Source: Singulisphaera sp. GP187 (GTDB lineage: Bacteria > Planctomycetota > Phycisphaerae > Phycisphaerales > SM1A02). From it: DNA of 64,000 nt. Made by a program: the position numbers and the translations under genes. The notes under the pieces are model-generated. The model was not told where the DNA came from. It saw only the letters and a program-made list of their open reading frames with translations, and made no database searches. Positions within the stretch are counted from its first letter, which is position 1; each line of letters opens with the position of its first letter. The stretch is taken from assembly GCA_945869475.1 (NCBI GenBank), contig CAMBOV010000002.1, positions 1-64,000 of the forward strand. The letters run 5' to 3'. This document shows, piece after piece, positions 1-8,788 of this stretch.

Positions 1-2510
1 TTTCCACCACCGCCACCGGTGCTCTGTGCAAGGAATCCAGTTGAGAATTCGCCATCGGTCAGAATGTTGCCGTTAAAACCTGTTGAGATCAGATTGCCAA
101 AGGCGTCGAACTCTCCGGCGCGCACGATTCCGGCTGAGCCTCCAAGTCCACCCTTTCCGCCTTGTGAAAAGCTGACTGATCCAGCGAGAGGCCCGCCGGC
201 GGCCGCAACCGATATCGCGTAACCGCCGTCGCCGCCAGTGCCGCCAATACTTTCGAGCACTATTCCCTGGGAATACATCCCGTGGGTTTCAATATTCGTC
301 CGCCCAAGTCCGCTAGCTAGTGTCACATCTCCACCATGCGCCGCTGCTCCTCCAGAGCCGCCAATGCTGATCGCACCCGCACCCCAAGCACCAACAGCCA
401 CCGCGACCGTGCCGCCTCCTACACCTCCACCTCCACCGACACTTTGTGCGAAAAGACCTCGCGAGTTTCCGCCATTCGTTGAGATGACCGCTGGCGATCC
501 ACCGCTACGCCCCTGCAGTGTGACATTGACATTTCCACCATCGCCGCCGCCGCCACCATCGCCGCCGATAGCCATTCCTGCGAATGCATGGGTACCCACC
601 GCACCTCCGCCGATTCCACCACCACCACCGATGCTCTGCGCGAAGATGCCATTCGAGAAAAGCCCGTTGGTGGTGATATTGCCCCCATTGGTGACTTTAA
701 CGAGCGAACTGAATCCGCCACCCGCTCCCCGTCCTCCGATTGAAGCAAGACCAGTGCTCGTCCCGCCGTCGCCACCACCTCCACCGACGCTCTGCGCAAA
801 GATCCCCGTCGAACCCCCCAATTGTTCCGCAATAACCCCATCAAAAAAGACGAGCGTGGGTAATCCCGCTGTAAAAATTGTTCCATAGTTTTCAACCGTG
901 ACTGCTCCTCCATTTCCAGCGACTGCTCCGTTTCCGCCAATGGCGACGACGCCAGCTGAATCGCCGGCACTTCCTCCGCTGCCACCAACGGATTGTGCGT
1001 ACAGCGCGGCAGAAGCTGCTCTTCGTGTTTCGATCCGTCCTGTGCTGCTGTTGGTGATGGCGACAGATCCGCCGTTCCCACCCGCGCCACTCTGGCCGCC
1101 GAGTGCGATCAGTCCGAAGCTGCCCCCTTGATCGCCACCGCCGCCGCCGTTGCTCATTCCCTGAATGCCGCGCGAGGCGAATCCTTCTGTCAAGATGAAT
1201 CCGGAGTTCAGTACGGTCACGCTTCCGCCGTCACCGCCTGCCTGGCCTTGCGAAGGAAGTGAGAGAAGGAGGTTCCCTGACGTTCCGGAGGAACCACCGG
1301 TTCCTCCGATGCTCAGCGCACTTATTCCCGTACTTAAGTGACGCCTCGTAATCACCCAACTATTCTCATTATTTGTGACCACAACGGTTCCGCCGTTGCC
1401 AGCCAGTCCGCCAGTTCCACCCGTGCCAACGAGACCCCAACTACTGCCGCCGTTGCCACCGTTGCCACTGACGCTCAAGGCGATGATTCCCGTTCCACCC
1501 AAACTGTCAGTCTGGACCGTGCCCCAATTTTCGACCGTTACGTTTCCGCCGTTGGGCGAAGATCCGGCAGTACCGCCGGACGGCGCGAGCACACCCGTTC
1601 CGCTGTCTCCGCCTCGACCACTTTGACTAAAAGCAGAGATCCCGTACAAGTTATTAATCGTCCCGCTCTGCGTTGCAATCTGTGTATTCACCCAATTAGT
1701 GACGACAACGTTGCCTCCGACGCCACCACGACCACCGTCGCCTGGACGGTAAATCCCAAAGGTTGAGTTACCACCTCTCCCGCCGTTACCGCCGCGACTT
1801 CCCACTTCAAATCCAATCCGATCCTCCGCCAGAATATTCTGAAAATTTACGCCCGCAGCTTCGATGTTAATCCCAGGCCGACCTTGTTGACCGTTCCCCG
1901 GCCTCCAAAACAAAGTGCCCCATCCTCCGCCCGAACCGGGAGCGCCTGTAAATACGACTCTTCGGCCCCGGTCACCAACTACAATGTCTGGACCTACGAT
2001 TTCGCCGGGTTCGGATTGACCACCATTCCACTGGATGTTCCAGTTACCTGCGGTTTGCCAGAGATCGAACTCTAGGTGGTCTCCGGTTTCGTTTCTGAGG
2101 ATCGCCTTGGGAGATGCGTATGGATCGGCGCCTGGCGTGATACTGAGAATGTCAAAGGAATATTCTGCAGACTTGTAAATCGTCGTGCCCACAGGTTGAA
2201 CCAAGAATGTCCAGTTATCCTCCGTAAAGACGAATTGCGTGTATTGCGTTGTGATGTCGCCGGGGACAGTCTCCCATGTTTCAAGACCGCTCACTGTTGT
2301 GATATTGGAACCTGTAGCAGGATCTATCGCAGGATTTGTGACGATCTCAGGTACTGGATAAAGGTACGATGTAGCCGATGGTGGCGGCGGAGGTGGTGGT
2401 GGCGGCGGTGGTGGCGGCGGCGGATCTTGCGCGAAAGAAATCGCTGCAGATGCGAGCAGTGATGCGACAAAAGCAAAACGTGCGATGTGACTGGTCGATT
2501 GCTGTGGCAA
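1..2510 (-). CDS. Secreted Gly-rich repeat protein, autotransporter-adhesin type (3' end outside window)
   Basis: The frame is open from 2510 to the left edge (836 codons, no stop), so the C-terminus is missing. I chose the TTG at 2510 because GGAG lies six bases upstream; an in-frame TAG lies just beyond. Residues 1-27 form a signal peptide cut near SFA-QD. A run of 15 prolines follows, then a non-repetitive region (about residues 45-235). After that come roughly ten units of 50-65 residues with the pattern GGxVxVxNxGxIxTxGxxSxGIxAQSxGGxGG, for example GIFAQSVGGGGGDGG near base 790 and GLFAQSVGGGGG near 440. This repeat is known from proteobacterial autotransporter adhesins and predicts a secreted beta-helix. 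Whether a beta-barrel or another anchor follows cannot be seen. The adhesin role is inferred; the repeat and secretion signal are direct. Confidence 0.8.
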   Translation of the reverse strand, partial: MPQQSTSHIARFAFVASLLASAAISFAQDPPPPPPPPPPPPPPPSATSYLYPVPEIVTNPAIDPATGSNITTVSGLETWETVPGDITTQYTQFVFTEDNWTFLVQPVGTTIYKSAEYSFDILSITPGADPYASPKAILRNETGDHLEFDLWQTAGNWNIQWNGGQSEPGEIVGPDIVVGDRGRRVVFTGAPGSGGGWGTLFWRPGNGQQGRPGINIEAAGVNFQNILAEDRIGFEVGSRGGNGGRGGNSTFGIYRPGDGGRGGVGGNVVVTNWVNTQIATQSGTINNLYGISAFSQSGRGGDSGTGVLAPSGGTAGSSPNGGNVTVENWGTVQTDSLGGTGIIALSVSGNGGNGGSSWGLVGTGGTGGLAGNGGTVVVTNNENSWVITRRHLSTGISALSIGGTGGSSGTSGNLLLSLPSQGQAGGDGGSVTVLNSGFILTEGFASRGIQGMSNGGGGGDQGGSFGLIALGGQSGAGGNGGSVAITNSSTGRIETRRAASAALYAQSVGGSGGSAGDSAGVVAIGGNGAVAGNGGAVTVENYGTIFTAGLPTLVFFDGVIAEQLGGSTGIFAQSVGGGGGDGGTSTGLASIGGRGAGGGFSSLVKVTNGGNITTNGLFSNGIFAQSIGGGGGIGGGAVGTHAFAGMAIGGDGGGGGDGGNVNVTLQGRSGGSPAVISTNGGNSRGLFAQSVGGGGGVGGGTVAVAVGAWGAGAISIGGSGGAAAHGGDVTLASGLGRTNIETHGMYSQGIVLESIGGTGGDGGYAISVAAAGGPLAGSVSFSQGGKGGLGGSAGIVRAGEFDAFGNLISTGFNGNILTDGEFSTGFLAQSTGGGGG
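2436..2510 (-). other. Signal peptide and start of the Gly-rich repeat protein
   Basis: The TTG start at 2510 is preceded by GGAG at 2520-2517 with a six-base spacer, one of the clearest Shine-Dalgarno sequences in the window. The hydrophobic core reads FAFVASLLASAAISFA before QD. The 15-residue proline tract follows immediately. Confidence 0.6.
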
Positions 2511-2611
2511 AGTTTTCTCCAAGAGCGAACTCTAGCCACGCCTCAAAAAAAAACAAATGCTGACTACAAATTTTCCGCTTTTCGCCTCTGGAGGCACTTG
2601 TGAAGCGCGTG

Positions 2612-3832
2612 CTACTGGGATGGCGGTTCGGGCAACTTCCAGCGAGCCATCAAGAGCGCTTTGATTGGCGGATAGGAAATCGCGAAGCGATGAAATCGAT
2701 AGTCAGCGATTGTCGTGCCGAGTTCTGCCGCGCCGCGGCGGACGAGTTCGTGGTAAGTCGCTGAGTGACTGGCGATTGGCGCTGGCAGGTCGAGCGAATT
2801 GATCTCGACGATTTGCTCTTCGGTTCGAATGCGTTGGTCGACTATCAGTTGATCGCCGTCGCGTCTTGGTATGCGCGAGTCGATGATCCCAGCATCGATT
2901 CGGTTGTCAATAGGAATCTCTCGGTGCACACATACATCGAACACCACGAGGCCAATCGGCAGTTCAATCGGCAGCGCTAGCGTCGCCCAAGAGTCGTCCG
3001 ATTCGCGGTACATCGACCCAGTTTCTCGCTGAATCTCTGAGAAACTCAGATAAAGCGGCTCTGTGCGGTCTGGTCGAGCGCCCAAAAAATCAACTGACTT
3101 GCGATTGTTTAGGGGGCCTCGCTGCAACTCATCCTGCGAAATGTTTGGCGATGAAAGGTCGAGGATGAGAGGATAGAGCGCGTGCTGCTTGGCGCCGTCG
3201 CCAGCGCGAACGTCAGCGATCGATGCTCGTGACTCTGTCCAAGAAGTCATCGGGACGTACAGGCGCACCGGTGCGCGAGACGAGAGAAACTCTGGCCCCT
3301 GGATCAACGCCATCACGGCGACATCTACTTTGTGAGGTGCCTTTGAAGGCGCCACCAGAAAGCATCCGACCCGTGCGGCGATGCGAACGCCAAGGATGCT
3401 GCTCGTCGTCTGCGATGCCTCTTTGCGAATTCGCAGCAGGCGGCGCCCTGAAGTCGACGAGACGGTTCCATTCAAGAAGATGTCGGCGATTGCGCCACGC
3501 TTCAACTTGCTCGAAAGGAGTATTGCTTCGAGCGCATCGATCGCTGTTCGCAAGTCGACCATCGTGGACGCACTCGTACCATTTTGCTCCAGAGCCGCGA
3601 TGATCTTTCCCCATGCGCGTGGTCCGGGAATGTGCTTGACAGCATCCTCATCATCAACAGAAAACGCGAGTTGAAAAACTTTCCACCCGAGGGTCTTGTC
3701 GAGACCGAGTCGGCGAGCAAACGCTCGACCCCCCTGCTTCTCAATCACCAAGGGAGAGAGCGCGCTACGCACTGCCGAACGAAGCGTTGTGAATCTCAAT
3801 TGCAGTTGTGAAGCGTCTCTCACTCTCCACAA
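2612..3832 (-). CDS. Conserved-looking protein of unknown function with possible N-terminal helix-turn-helix
   Basis: The protein is 406 aa, soluble, with no signal peptide or membrane segment. The start is a TTG at 3832; a GTG three codons in is an alternative. Residues about 30-55 (GGRAFARRLGLDKTLGWKVFQL) look like a helix-turn-helix, with a second helical stretch around HIPGPRAWGKIIAAL. The rest is mixed alpha/beta, with paired PLYLSFSEI and YVPMTSW-like strands, and I recognise no enzyme motif. From memory, similar sequences occur as hypothetical proteins in planctomycetes, but that is unverified. It lies 24 bases after the pgl gene on the same strand and could be the last gene of that transcription unit. 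A regulatory role is only a guess. Confidence 0.6.
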   Translation of the reverse strand: MWRVRDASQLQLRFTTLRSAVRSALSPLVIEKQGGRAFARRLGLDKTLGWKVFQLAFSVDDEDAVKHIPGPRAWGKIIAALEQNGTSASTMVDLRTAIDALEAILLSSKLKRGAIADIFLNGTVSSTSGRRLLRIRKEASQTTSSILGVRIAARVGCFLVAPSKAPHKVDVAVMALIQGPEFLSSRAPVRLYVPMTSWTESRASIADVRAGDGAKQHALYPLILDLSSPNISQDELQRGPLNNRKSVDFLGARPDRTEPLYLSFSEIQRETGSMYRESDDSWATLALPIELPIGLVVFDVCVHREIPIDNRIDAGIIDSRIPRRDGDQLIVDQRIRTEEQIVEINSLDLPAPIASHSATYHELVRRGAAELGTTIADYRFHRFAISYPPIKALLMARWKLPEPPSQ

Positions 3833-3856
3833 GTTACGGTGAGATCGCGCTTGGAA

Positions 3857-4639
3857 CTAGAGTCCGCACGCGGGGCGGTCGAGGTACCAGACGAGTTGCC
3901 CTGTGGTGGGACGAATGCCCTTGATGGGAAGCGCGTGAAAATCGTCACTGCCGCTGGCGACCCGCGCGATCATCTCGGCCTTGTTCTGCCCCAGCACAAG
4001 TGCGGCGACGTGGCGTGCACCATTGATGAGTGGATACGTCATCGTCACTCGTGGCGGCGGCGTCACCGTTGGACCATCGCAGTCACTCACCCACTTCGTC
4101 TGCTCGTTCAGTACCGCTGTCTCTGGAAAAAGACTCGCCGTGTGTCCGTTATCGCCCATGCCGAGCAAGATGAAGTCGAGACGCGCCTCGCCTTGCGGAC
4201 GCGAAGCGAGTGCGGTGCGAAGCGAGCGTTCGTACTGCTCTGCCGCATCGGCCGCGGTCGCCATCATCGGATGCATCTGACTGCTTGGGATGCCAGAGTG
4301 CCCCGCGAAGATCTCATCGATCTGTCGCCAATTGCTCAGCGGATTGTCGAACGCAACGCGTCGCTCATCGACAATCCAAATGTGGGTCTGCGCCCAAGGA
4401 AACGCGCGGTAGTGCGGATCGGTCATCAACTGTTCGTAGAGTGGAAATGGCGTCGAACCCCCTGAGAGCGCGAGATGAAACTCGCCAGACTTTTCGACGC
4501 GGTCGAGGGCACACGCGAGTAACTCTGCACCAAGCACTTCGTAGACGCTGTATCGATCTGCACGCACAACAACGCGACCTAGCAGAGTCGGACCCTTCAC
4601 ATCGTCGGCGTCAGGCGCGAGAGGAATTGGATCACTCAT
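3857..4639 (-). CDS. pgl: 6-phosphogluconolactonase
   Basis: This enzyme hydrolyses 6-phosphogluconolactone to 6-phosphogluconate, the second step of the oxidative pentose phosphate pathway. The 260-aa protein has the family landmarks: LALSGGSTP (residues 57-64), IWIVDERRV (87-95) and FILLGMGDNGHTASLFP (156-172), which carries the catalytic His. Length is normal for the bacterial (DevB/SOL-type) form. It starts nine bases after the zwf stop on the same strand, so zwf and pgl are almost certainly co-transcribed. The pair lies at the end of the membrane-protein run headed by the MutL-family gene. No phosphogluconate dehydrogenase is nearby. Confidence 0.93.
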   Translation of the reverse strand: MSDPIPLAPDADDVKGPTLLGRVVVRADRYSVYEVLGAELLACALDRVEKSGEFHLALSGGSTPFPLYEQLMTDPHYRAFPWAQTHIWIVDERRVAFDNPLSNWRQIDEIFAGHSGIPSSQMHPMMATAADAAEQYERSLRTALASRPQGEARLDFILLGMGDNGHTASLFPETAVLNEQTKWVSDCDGPTVTPPPRVTMTYPLINGARHVAALVLGQNKAEMIARVASGSDDFHALPIKGIRPTTGQLVWYLDRPACGL

Positions 4640-4648
4640 CGTTGTGCC

Positions 4649-6163
4649 TCACTCATCGTTGTGCCAGACCCTTCCGTCGCGCGCCATCATTTCATCCGCT
4701 GCAGCGGGACCCCATGAACCCTGCGCGTAGTTCGCGTTGATCAATGTGCGGATGTCACTCGACCCCGAGCCGAGGAACGGCATCACGGCGGCCCATCCAC
4801 TTTCGACTTCGCGTCCATGCTTGAAGAGAGATTGATCGCCGCGCATCGCGTCGACGAGCAGCGGTCCATAGGCCTCAACAGGTTCGACGCCGAACTCTTT
4901 ATCGAAGTCAACTTGCATCTCAACGTTTGCGATGCGAAACGGCGTGCCAGGCAACTTGCTCTCGAAGCGAAGTCGCGTGCGCTCGTCGGGGGCAATCTCC
5001 ATGACGAGTCGATTGCCGATGGCTTCGCCGGCGCTCTGCGCGACGCCGCGAAAGAGATTCGCTGCAGGTGGCTTGAACTGCACGACAACTTCGGTGCGCT
5101 TCTTCGCCATGCGTTTACCTGTGCGCAGATAGAACGGCGTGCCAGCCCACCGCCAATTGTCGACGTGCAACTTGATCGCGGCGTAGGTTTCGGTGGTCGA
5201 TCCTGCTGAAACTCCGGGCAATTGGTGATAGGCGCCCTCTTGCTCGCTCGCCGCGTACTGACCGAGCACGGCATGCGCTGCGATGTCGCTCGCATTGGTC
5301 GCGCGGAGTGCCTTGACCACCTTGATCTTCTCGGCGCGAATGTCTTCGGCGCCATACACCGTCGGTGGTTCCATCGCGGCGAAGGCGAAGATCTGCAACA
5401 AGTGCGACTGAATCATGTCACGGATCGCTCCAGTCGCATCGAAGAACGCAGTGCGATTGCCGACGCCGACTGTTTCAGTCGCCGTGATCTGCACATGATC
5501 GATGTACTGATGGTTCCACACGGGCTCGAAGATCGTGTTGGCAAAGCGCAGCACCAACATTGCCTGCACGACTTCTTTGCCGAGGTAATGATCGATGCGG
5601 TAGATCTCCGTCTCTTCAAAGACTCGACCGAGCGTGCGGTTGAGACTCGCAGCACTCGCTTCATCGCTGCCGAATGGCTTCTCAACGATAATGCGTTGCC
5701 ACGAACGCTCGTCACGATCGATCGCACACCAACGTTTGCCTTCGGTGACCAGCGACGCGTCTTCAATGCGTTGCACGATTGATTCGTAAAGTTCGGGACC
5801 GACCGAGAGATAGAAGAGACGATTGCCACGCGTGCCATCCTGCGCGTCGAACTGTCCCAGACGCTCGGCGAGTGCGCGATACATCTCGCCCTGCGCGGCA
5901 TCTCCCGCGAAATAGTGGATGCACGTTGCGAAGTTGCTCCACGCGGCGGCGTCCCAACCCTTCGCATGCTTCTGCACCGAGAGTGCGAGTTCATCGCGCC
6001 ACGCTGCGTCATTTTTCTCGCGCCGCGAGACTCCGAGCACTTGAAATTTCGCTGGCAGTGCCCCGGCGCGATGCATTTCGTAGAGCGCTGGAATCAACTT
6101 GCGCGCAGTGAGATCGCCCGAGGCACCAAAGATAACGAGCACACAAGGATCTGCAGTTCGCAT
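4649..6163 (-). CDS. zwf: Glucose-6-phosphate 1-dehydrogenase
   Basis: This enzyme oxidises glucose 6-phosphate to 6-phosphogluconolactone and produces NADPH (or NADH). The 504-aa protein has the nucleotide-binding loop IFGASGDLTARKL (11-23), the EKPFG motif (161-165) and the active-site signature RIDHYLGKE (189-197) with the substrate-binding Lys and catalytic His. Length is typical. The ATG at 6163 is ten bases downstream of the preceding membrane-protein gene and pgl follows after nine bases, giving an operon-like arrangement. Whether it belongs functionally with the upstream membrane genes or is simply the next gene cannot be decided from sequence. Confidence 0.95.
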   Translation of the reverse strand: MRTADPCVLVIFGASGDLTARKLIPALYEMHRAGALPAKFQVLGVSRREKNDAAWRDELALSVQKHAKGWDAAAWSNFATCIHYFAGDAAQGEMYRALAERLGQFDAQDGTRGNRLFYLSVGPELYESIVQRIEDASLVTEGKRWCAIDRDERSWQRIIVEKPFGSDEASAASLNRTLGRVFEETEIYRIDHYLGKEVVQAMLVLRFANTIFEPVWNHQYIDHVQITATETVGVGNRTAFFDATGAIRDMIQSHLLQIFAFAAMEPPTVYGAEDIRAEKIKVVKALRATNASDIAAHAVLGQYAASEQEGAYHQLPGVSAGSTTETYAAIKLHVDNWRWAGTPFYLRTGKRMAKKRTEVVVQFKPPAANLFRGVAQSAGEAIGNRLVMEIAPDERTRLRFESKLPGTPFRIANVEMQVDFDKEFGVEPVEAYGPLLVDAMRGDQSLFKHGREVESGWAAVMPFLGSGSSDIRTLINANYAQGSWGPAAADEMMARDGRVWHNDE

Positions 6164-6173
6164 GCGGTGGGTT

Positions 6174-7190
6174 TTACCACCAACAGAGCATCGACACGGC
6201 GCTCGCCGCGACTTCGATTGTGCGTTTGCCTGCGGGATCGATCAGCCAGAGCCAATCGTCGAAGAGGAATTCGATGCGTGCTGCGAGCAGCGCGACGCGA
6301 CCCATCACGGTGAAGCCGAACGCTGCGCCGAAGGTGATCATCAGGTACATGATGCCCGTGCGTGCGGCGCGCCCGACGACTCCCTTGTGATCGACCGAGA
6401 AGAAGAAGTACGTCAGGCAGCAGAGCACGCCGACCACCACCAAGGTGTTCGCGAGACTTGCCCACACGGTCGGCCAGATTTCGACGACGCCTTCGATGCG
6501 CTGTGGTGAGATGAGTGGCTTAAAAGTGGCGACAGTCTGCGCGACGAGATCGCCTTCGATGTGGCTGACGATCTTGAGACCCGCGGTGACACCGATGATG
6601 AAAGCCATCGGCCAGAGGCTGATCCATCCACCCTTCGGTGCGAGCCGCATCAAAAGCAGGACGCCGAGCACCAGCGCGAATGTCATCGCGATGACCGTCG
6701 CCGTCGATGGATTGGGCAGGCTCGGCATGACATGCGCTTGCACGAACGATGGAACGAGCGCGCCGAAGAGTTTCGGCATGAGCGTGTCCCAGAATCCGAT
6801 CACCCCCCAGTATGCCGCAGAAACTCCGATGATGACAGCCTCGGCGAGGCGATATCCGGCGTTGTCACGATAGAGAAACGAGAAAACGGCGAGTGTGAAG
6901 AATGCGCCGATCCAGAGCCCGATCGTGTCAGACCAACTGAACGCCACTTGCGTTTGTTGCGGGTCGGCCCTCTGCGCGGCGAAGTAGATCTTTGGCTGCA
7001 CCGCGTGCCACTCAGTCCAGGTGATTGTTCGTGCTGGCGTATTCGTCTGTGAGTTCGCGGGCACCTCGGCCTTCTGCTCGAGACGCTGCGAGTATGCGCG
7101 ACCCATTCCACCACCGATCGACATGCGCACGCCGAGCAGCACAATGATCACGGCGATGATGATCGCCCATGTTCGCGTGGGGCCACTCAT
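6174..7190 (-). CDS. Polytopic membrane protein of the MutL-headed gene run (unknown function)
   Basis: The 338-aa protein has about seven hydrophobic segments: near residues 8-28, 88-106, 113-135, 163-183, 190-210, 250-270 and 280-306. A polar loop of about 60 residues follows the first segment. I recognise no transporter or enzyme signature. Its ATG overlaps the stop of the preceding gene by four bases (ATGA, 7187-7190), indicating translational coupling. zwf starts ten bases after its stop. Consistent coupling with its two upstream membrane-protein neighbours suggests a multi-subunit membrane complex; this is inferred from gene order only. Confidence 0.7.
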   Translation of the reverse strand: MSGPTRTWAIIIAVIIVLLGVRMSIGGGMGRAYSQRLEQKAEVPANSQTNTPARTITWTEWHAVQPKIYFAAQRADPQQTQVAFSWSDTIGLWIGAFFTLAVFSFLYRDNAGYRLAEAVIIGVSAAYWGVIGFWDTLMPKLFGALVPSFVQAHVMPSLPNPSTATVIAMTFALVLGVLLLMRLAPKGGWISLWPMAFIIGVTAGLKIVSHIEGDLVAQTVATFKPLISPQRIEGVVEIWPTVWASLANTLVVVGVLCCLTYFFFSVDHKGVVGRAARTGIMYLMITFGAAFGFTVMGRVALLAARIEFLFDDWLWLIDPAGKRTIEVAASAVSMLCWW

Positions 7191-8089
7191 GAGGTCGCTC
7201 CGGCCTTGGTCTTGCGCGCTGCGAAGAATGCGATGTTGCCAAGAATGATGAGCGCGACCATCAACAAGTGCGCGCCGAGTTGGGGTCCCATGCGACGCTG
7301 TGCCTCGAGATACTTTGGATTCGGTGCAGCTGAGTGGTCTTTGGGAGCGAGGCTCTCATTGACGAGCGCTTCGTATTCAGCAGCGCCCTTGATTGCGCCG
7401 AGCATTCCGTTCAACTGTGCTGGGTAGTACGGGAAGAGTTGCGGAGTTTGCACGCCGGTGCATCCGGTGACCATCTTGACCTTGCCGCCACTCGACGAGA
7501 CGACGTATTGAATCCACTCTTTCGCGCCGGGATAGCCCGCGCTGATTGTGATGAGCAGTGGAAAGTCGCTCACCCGCTCGATGCCCTTCATCGCAGCGAC
7601 CGTGCTCACGGCACTGCCCGACTTCGTTGTGGGGAAGGCCTTTCGAAAGTCGGTGAGAATCACCTTCATCACGGCCTCATTGCCCGACTGAAATCCGAGA
7701 TTGACATAGTCGACACCCTCTTTGAGGTTCGGGTAATCCGATTGGATCACCTTCTTGATCGTCTGATCGATGAGCGTCGGACCAAGCGGCCAGAGCGCAA
7801 TGAAGATCATCCGATGTCCGCGCGCCGCGCATTGATGCACGAGGCTCGTCGCCATCGGCAGCAGTTCGCCGCCGCTGCCTGGATCAAAGTCAAACGAGAG
7901 GAGAATCGGGCTTCCAGGTGGCAGTGATTCGATTGCGTTGTAGACGGCGCGCGCGGCGGGCGTGGGAGTTTCGGGCAGTGTCTTGCCCGTGATGCCGATG
8001 ATCAGAATCGGTCCAGCGACTGCGAGTGCCATCGCGAGAAAAATCCAGCGGCGGTCGAGTTTTTCGAGGATGGCGACGAGCGTCTTCAT
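7187..8089 (-). CDS. Bitopic protein with large alpha/beta domain (unknown function)
   Basis: The 300-aa protein has a hydrophobic segment at about residues 16-33 and another near the C-terminus (about 268-288), with a 220-residue domain between them. The domain opens with LPPGSPILLSFDFDPGSGGEL, a beta strand followed by an acidic Gly-rich turn, and continues with alternating strands and helices, including LLITISAGYPGAKEWIQY and a VTGCTGVQTPQLFPYY stretch. I cannot assign the fold. The gene sits four bases after one membrane-protein gene and overlaps the next by ATGA. The two anchors place the domain on one side of the membrane; which side is not clear. Confidence 0.68.
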   Translation of the reverse strand: MKTLVAILEKLDRRWIFLAMALAVAGPILIIGITGKTLPETPTPAARAVYNAIESLPPGSPILLSFDFDPGSGGELLPMATSLVHQCAARGHRMIFIALWPLGPTLIDQTIKKVIQSDYPNLKEGVDYVNLGFQSGNEAVMKVILTDFRKAFPTTKSGSAVSTVAAMKGIERVSDFPLLITISAGYPGAKEWIQYVVSSSGGKVKMVTGCTGVQTPQLFPYYPAQLNGMLGAIKGAAEYEALVNESLAPKDHSAAPNPKYLEAQRRMGPQLGAHLLMVALIILGNIAFFAARKTKAGATS

Positions 8090-8092
8090 CAG

Positions 8093-8788
8093 TTAGTCGC
8101 CTGAACCCATCCACGAACGATCGATACCAAGAAGAATACGCAGACTCGTCGCAGAGACGCCAAGCGCGATGCCGATGATGATCGCTCGGTTGCCGGCGGT
8201 GTTGAAGACTTGCATGATGTAGACCGACAAGTTTTCGAGTCGCAGTCCACTCGCCCAGTCTGGAAGCCATCCAGTCAAGACGACGCCGGCGAATGTGCGG
8301 CCGAGCAAGATGATGAAGGCCGTTGAGAGCAAGAGGATCGCTTCGAGATTCTTCGCACGGAATGCGCGAAAGGCCGCGCTCGCGACATAGAACGCGAGCA
8401 GTGCGAACATCGTCGCGGTGATCGGAACGAGCGCGTAGGCGTAGATCCACGCGAAGGCACCACCTTCGGCTTCTTTTTCACCAGACCACGGCAACGCTGC
8501 GAACTGTGGATTCTGTGGAACGCCAAATTTGCCGAGTCCCACGACGATCGTGATCGTGAAGCAGATGAGTGTGACGACTGCGAATCCCCACCCTGGATCG
8601 CGCCGCGAGACCTTCGCGAGATTGACTTTCGCGAGCGAGCCCGCGCCAAGGATAAAAGCGATTGCTGCGACGACATTGAAGACATCGCCGAATGTCTCGC
8701 CGAGCGATTCGGTCATCGGAAAGAACGCCGAGAGCAACATCGCGAAGCCCGCGATGATTGCGATCCACATTGGAACCATGCGTCTCAT
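8093..8788 (-). CDS. Polytopic membrane protein of the MutL-headed gene run (unknown function)
   Basis: The 231-aa protein has five or six hydrophobic segments, near residues 5-27, 37-57, 68-88, 112-136, 144-167 and 195-216. Its loops are short apart from a 25-residue polar loop after segment 3 (GVPQNPQFAALPWSGEKEAE). No family motif is recognised. Its ATG overlaps the stop of the FN3 membrane protein by four bases (8785-8788) and the next gene begins four bases after its stop. This places it firmly in the same translationally coupled unit. Confidence 0.68.
   Translation of the reverse strand: MRRMVPMWIAIIAGFAMLLSAFFPMTESLGETFGDVFNVVAAIAFILGAGSLAKVNLAKVSRRDPGWGFAVVTLICFTITIVVGLGKFGVPQNPQFAALPWSGEKEAEGGAFAWIYAYALVPITATMFALLAFYVASAAFRAFRAKNLEAILLLSTAFIILLGRTFAGVVLTGWLPDWASGLRLENLSVYIMQVFNTAGNRAIIIGIALGVSATSLRILLGIDRSWMGSGD

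Noticed and set aside
238-888. Long proline-rich plus-strand open frame
   Set aside because: It is the exact antisense of Gly-rich repeats in the minus-strand adhesin-like gene; the proline runs only mirror GGN codons.
2545-2600. Intrinsic terminator after the unknown 406-aa gene
   Set aside because: A GCCTC-CA-GAGGC hairpin exists near 2590 but the T-run lies more than 25 bases further on, so the parts do not form a terminator.
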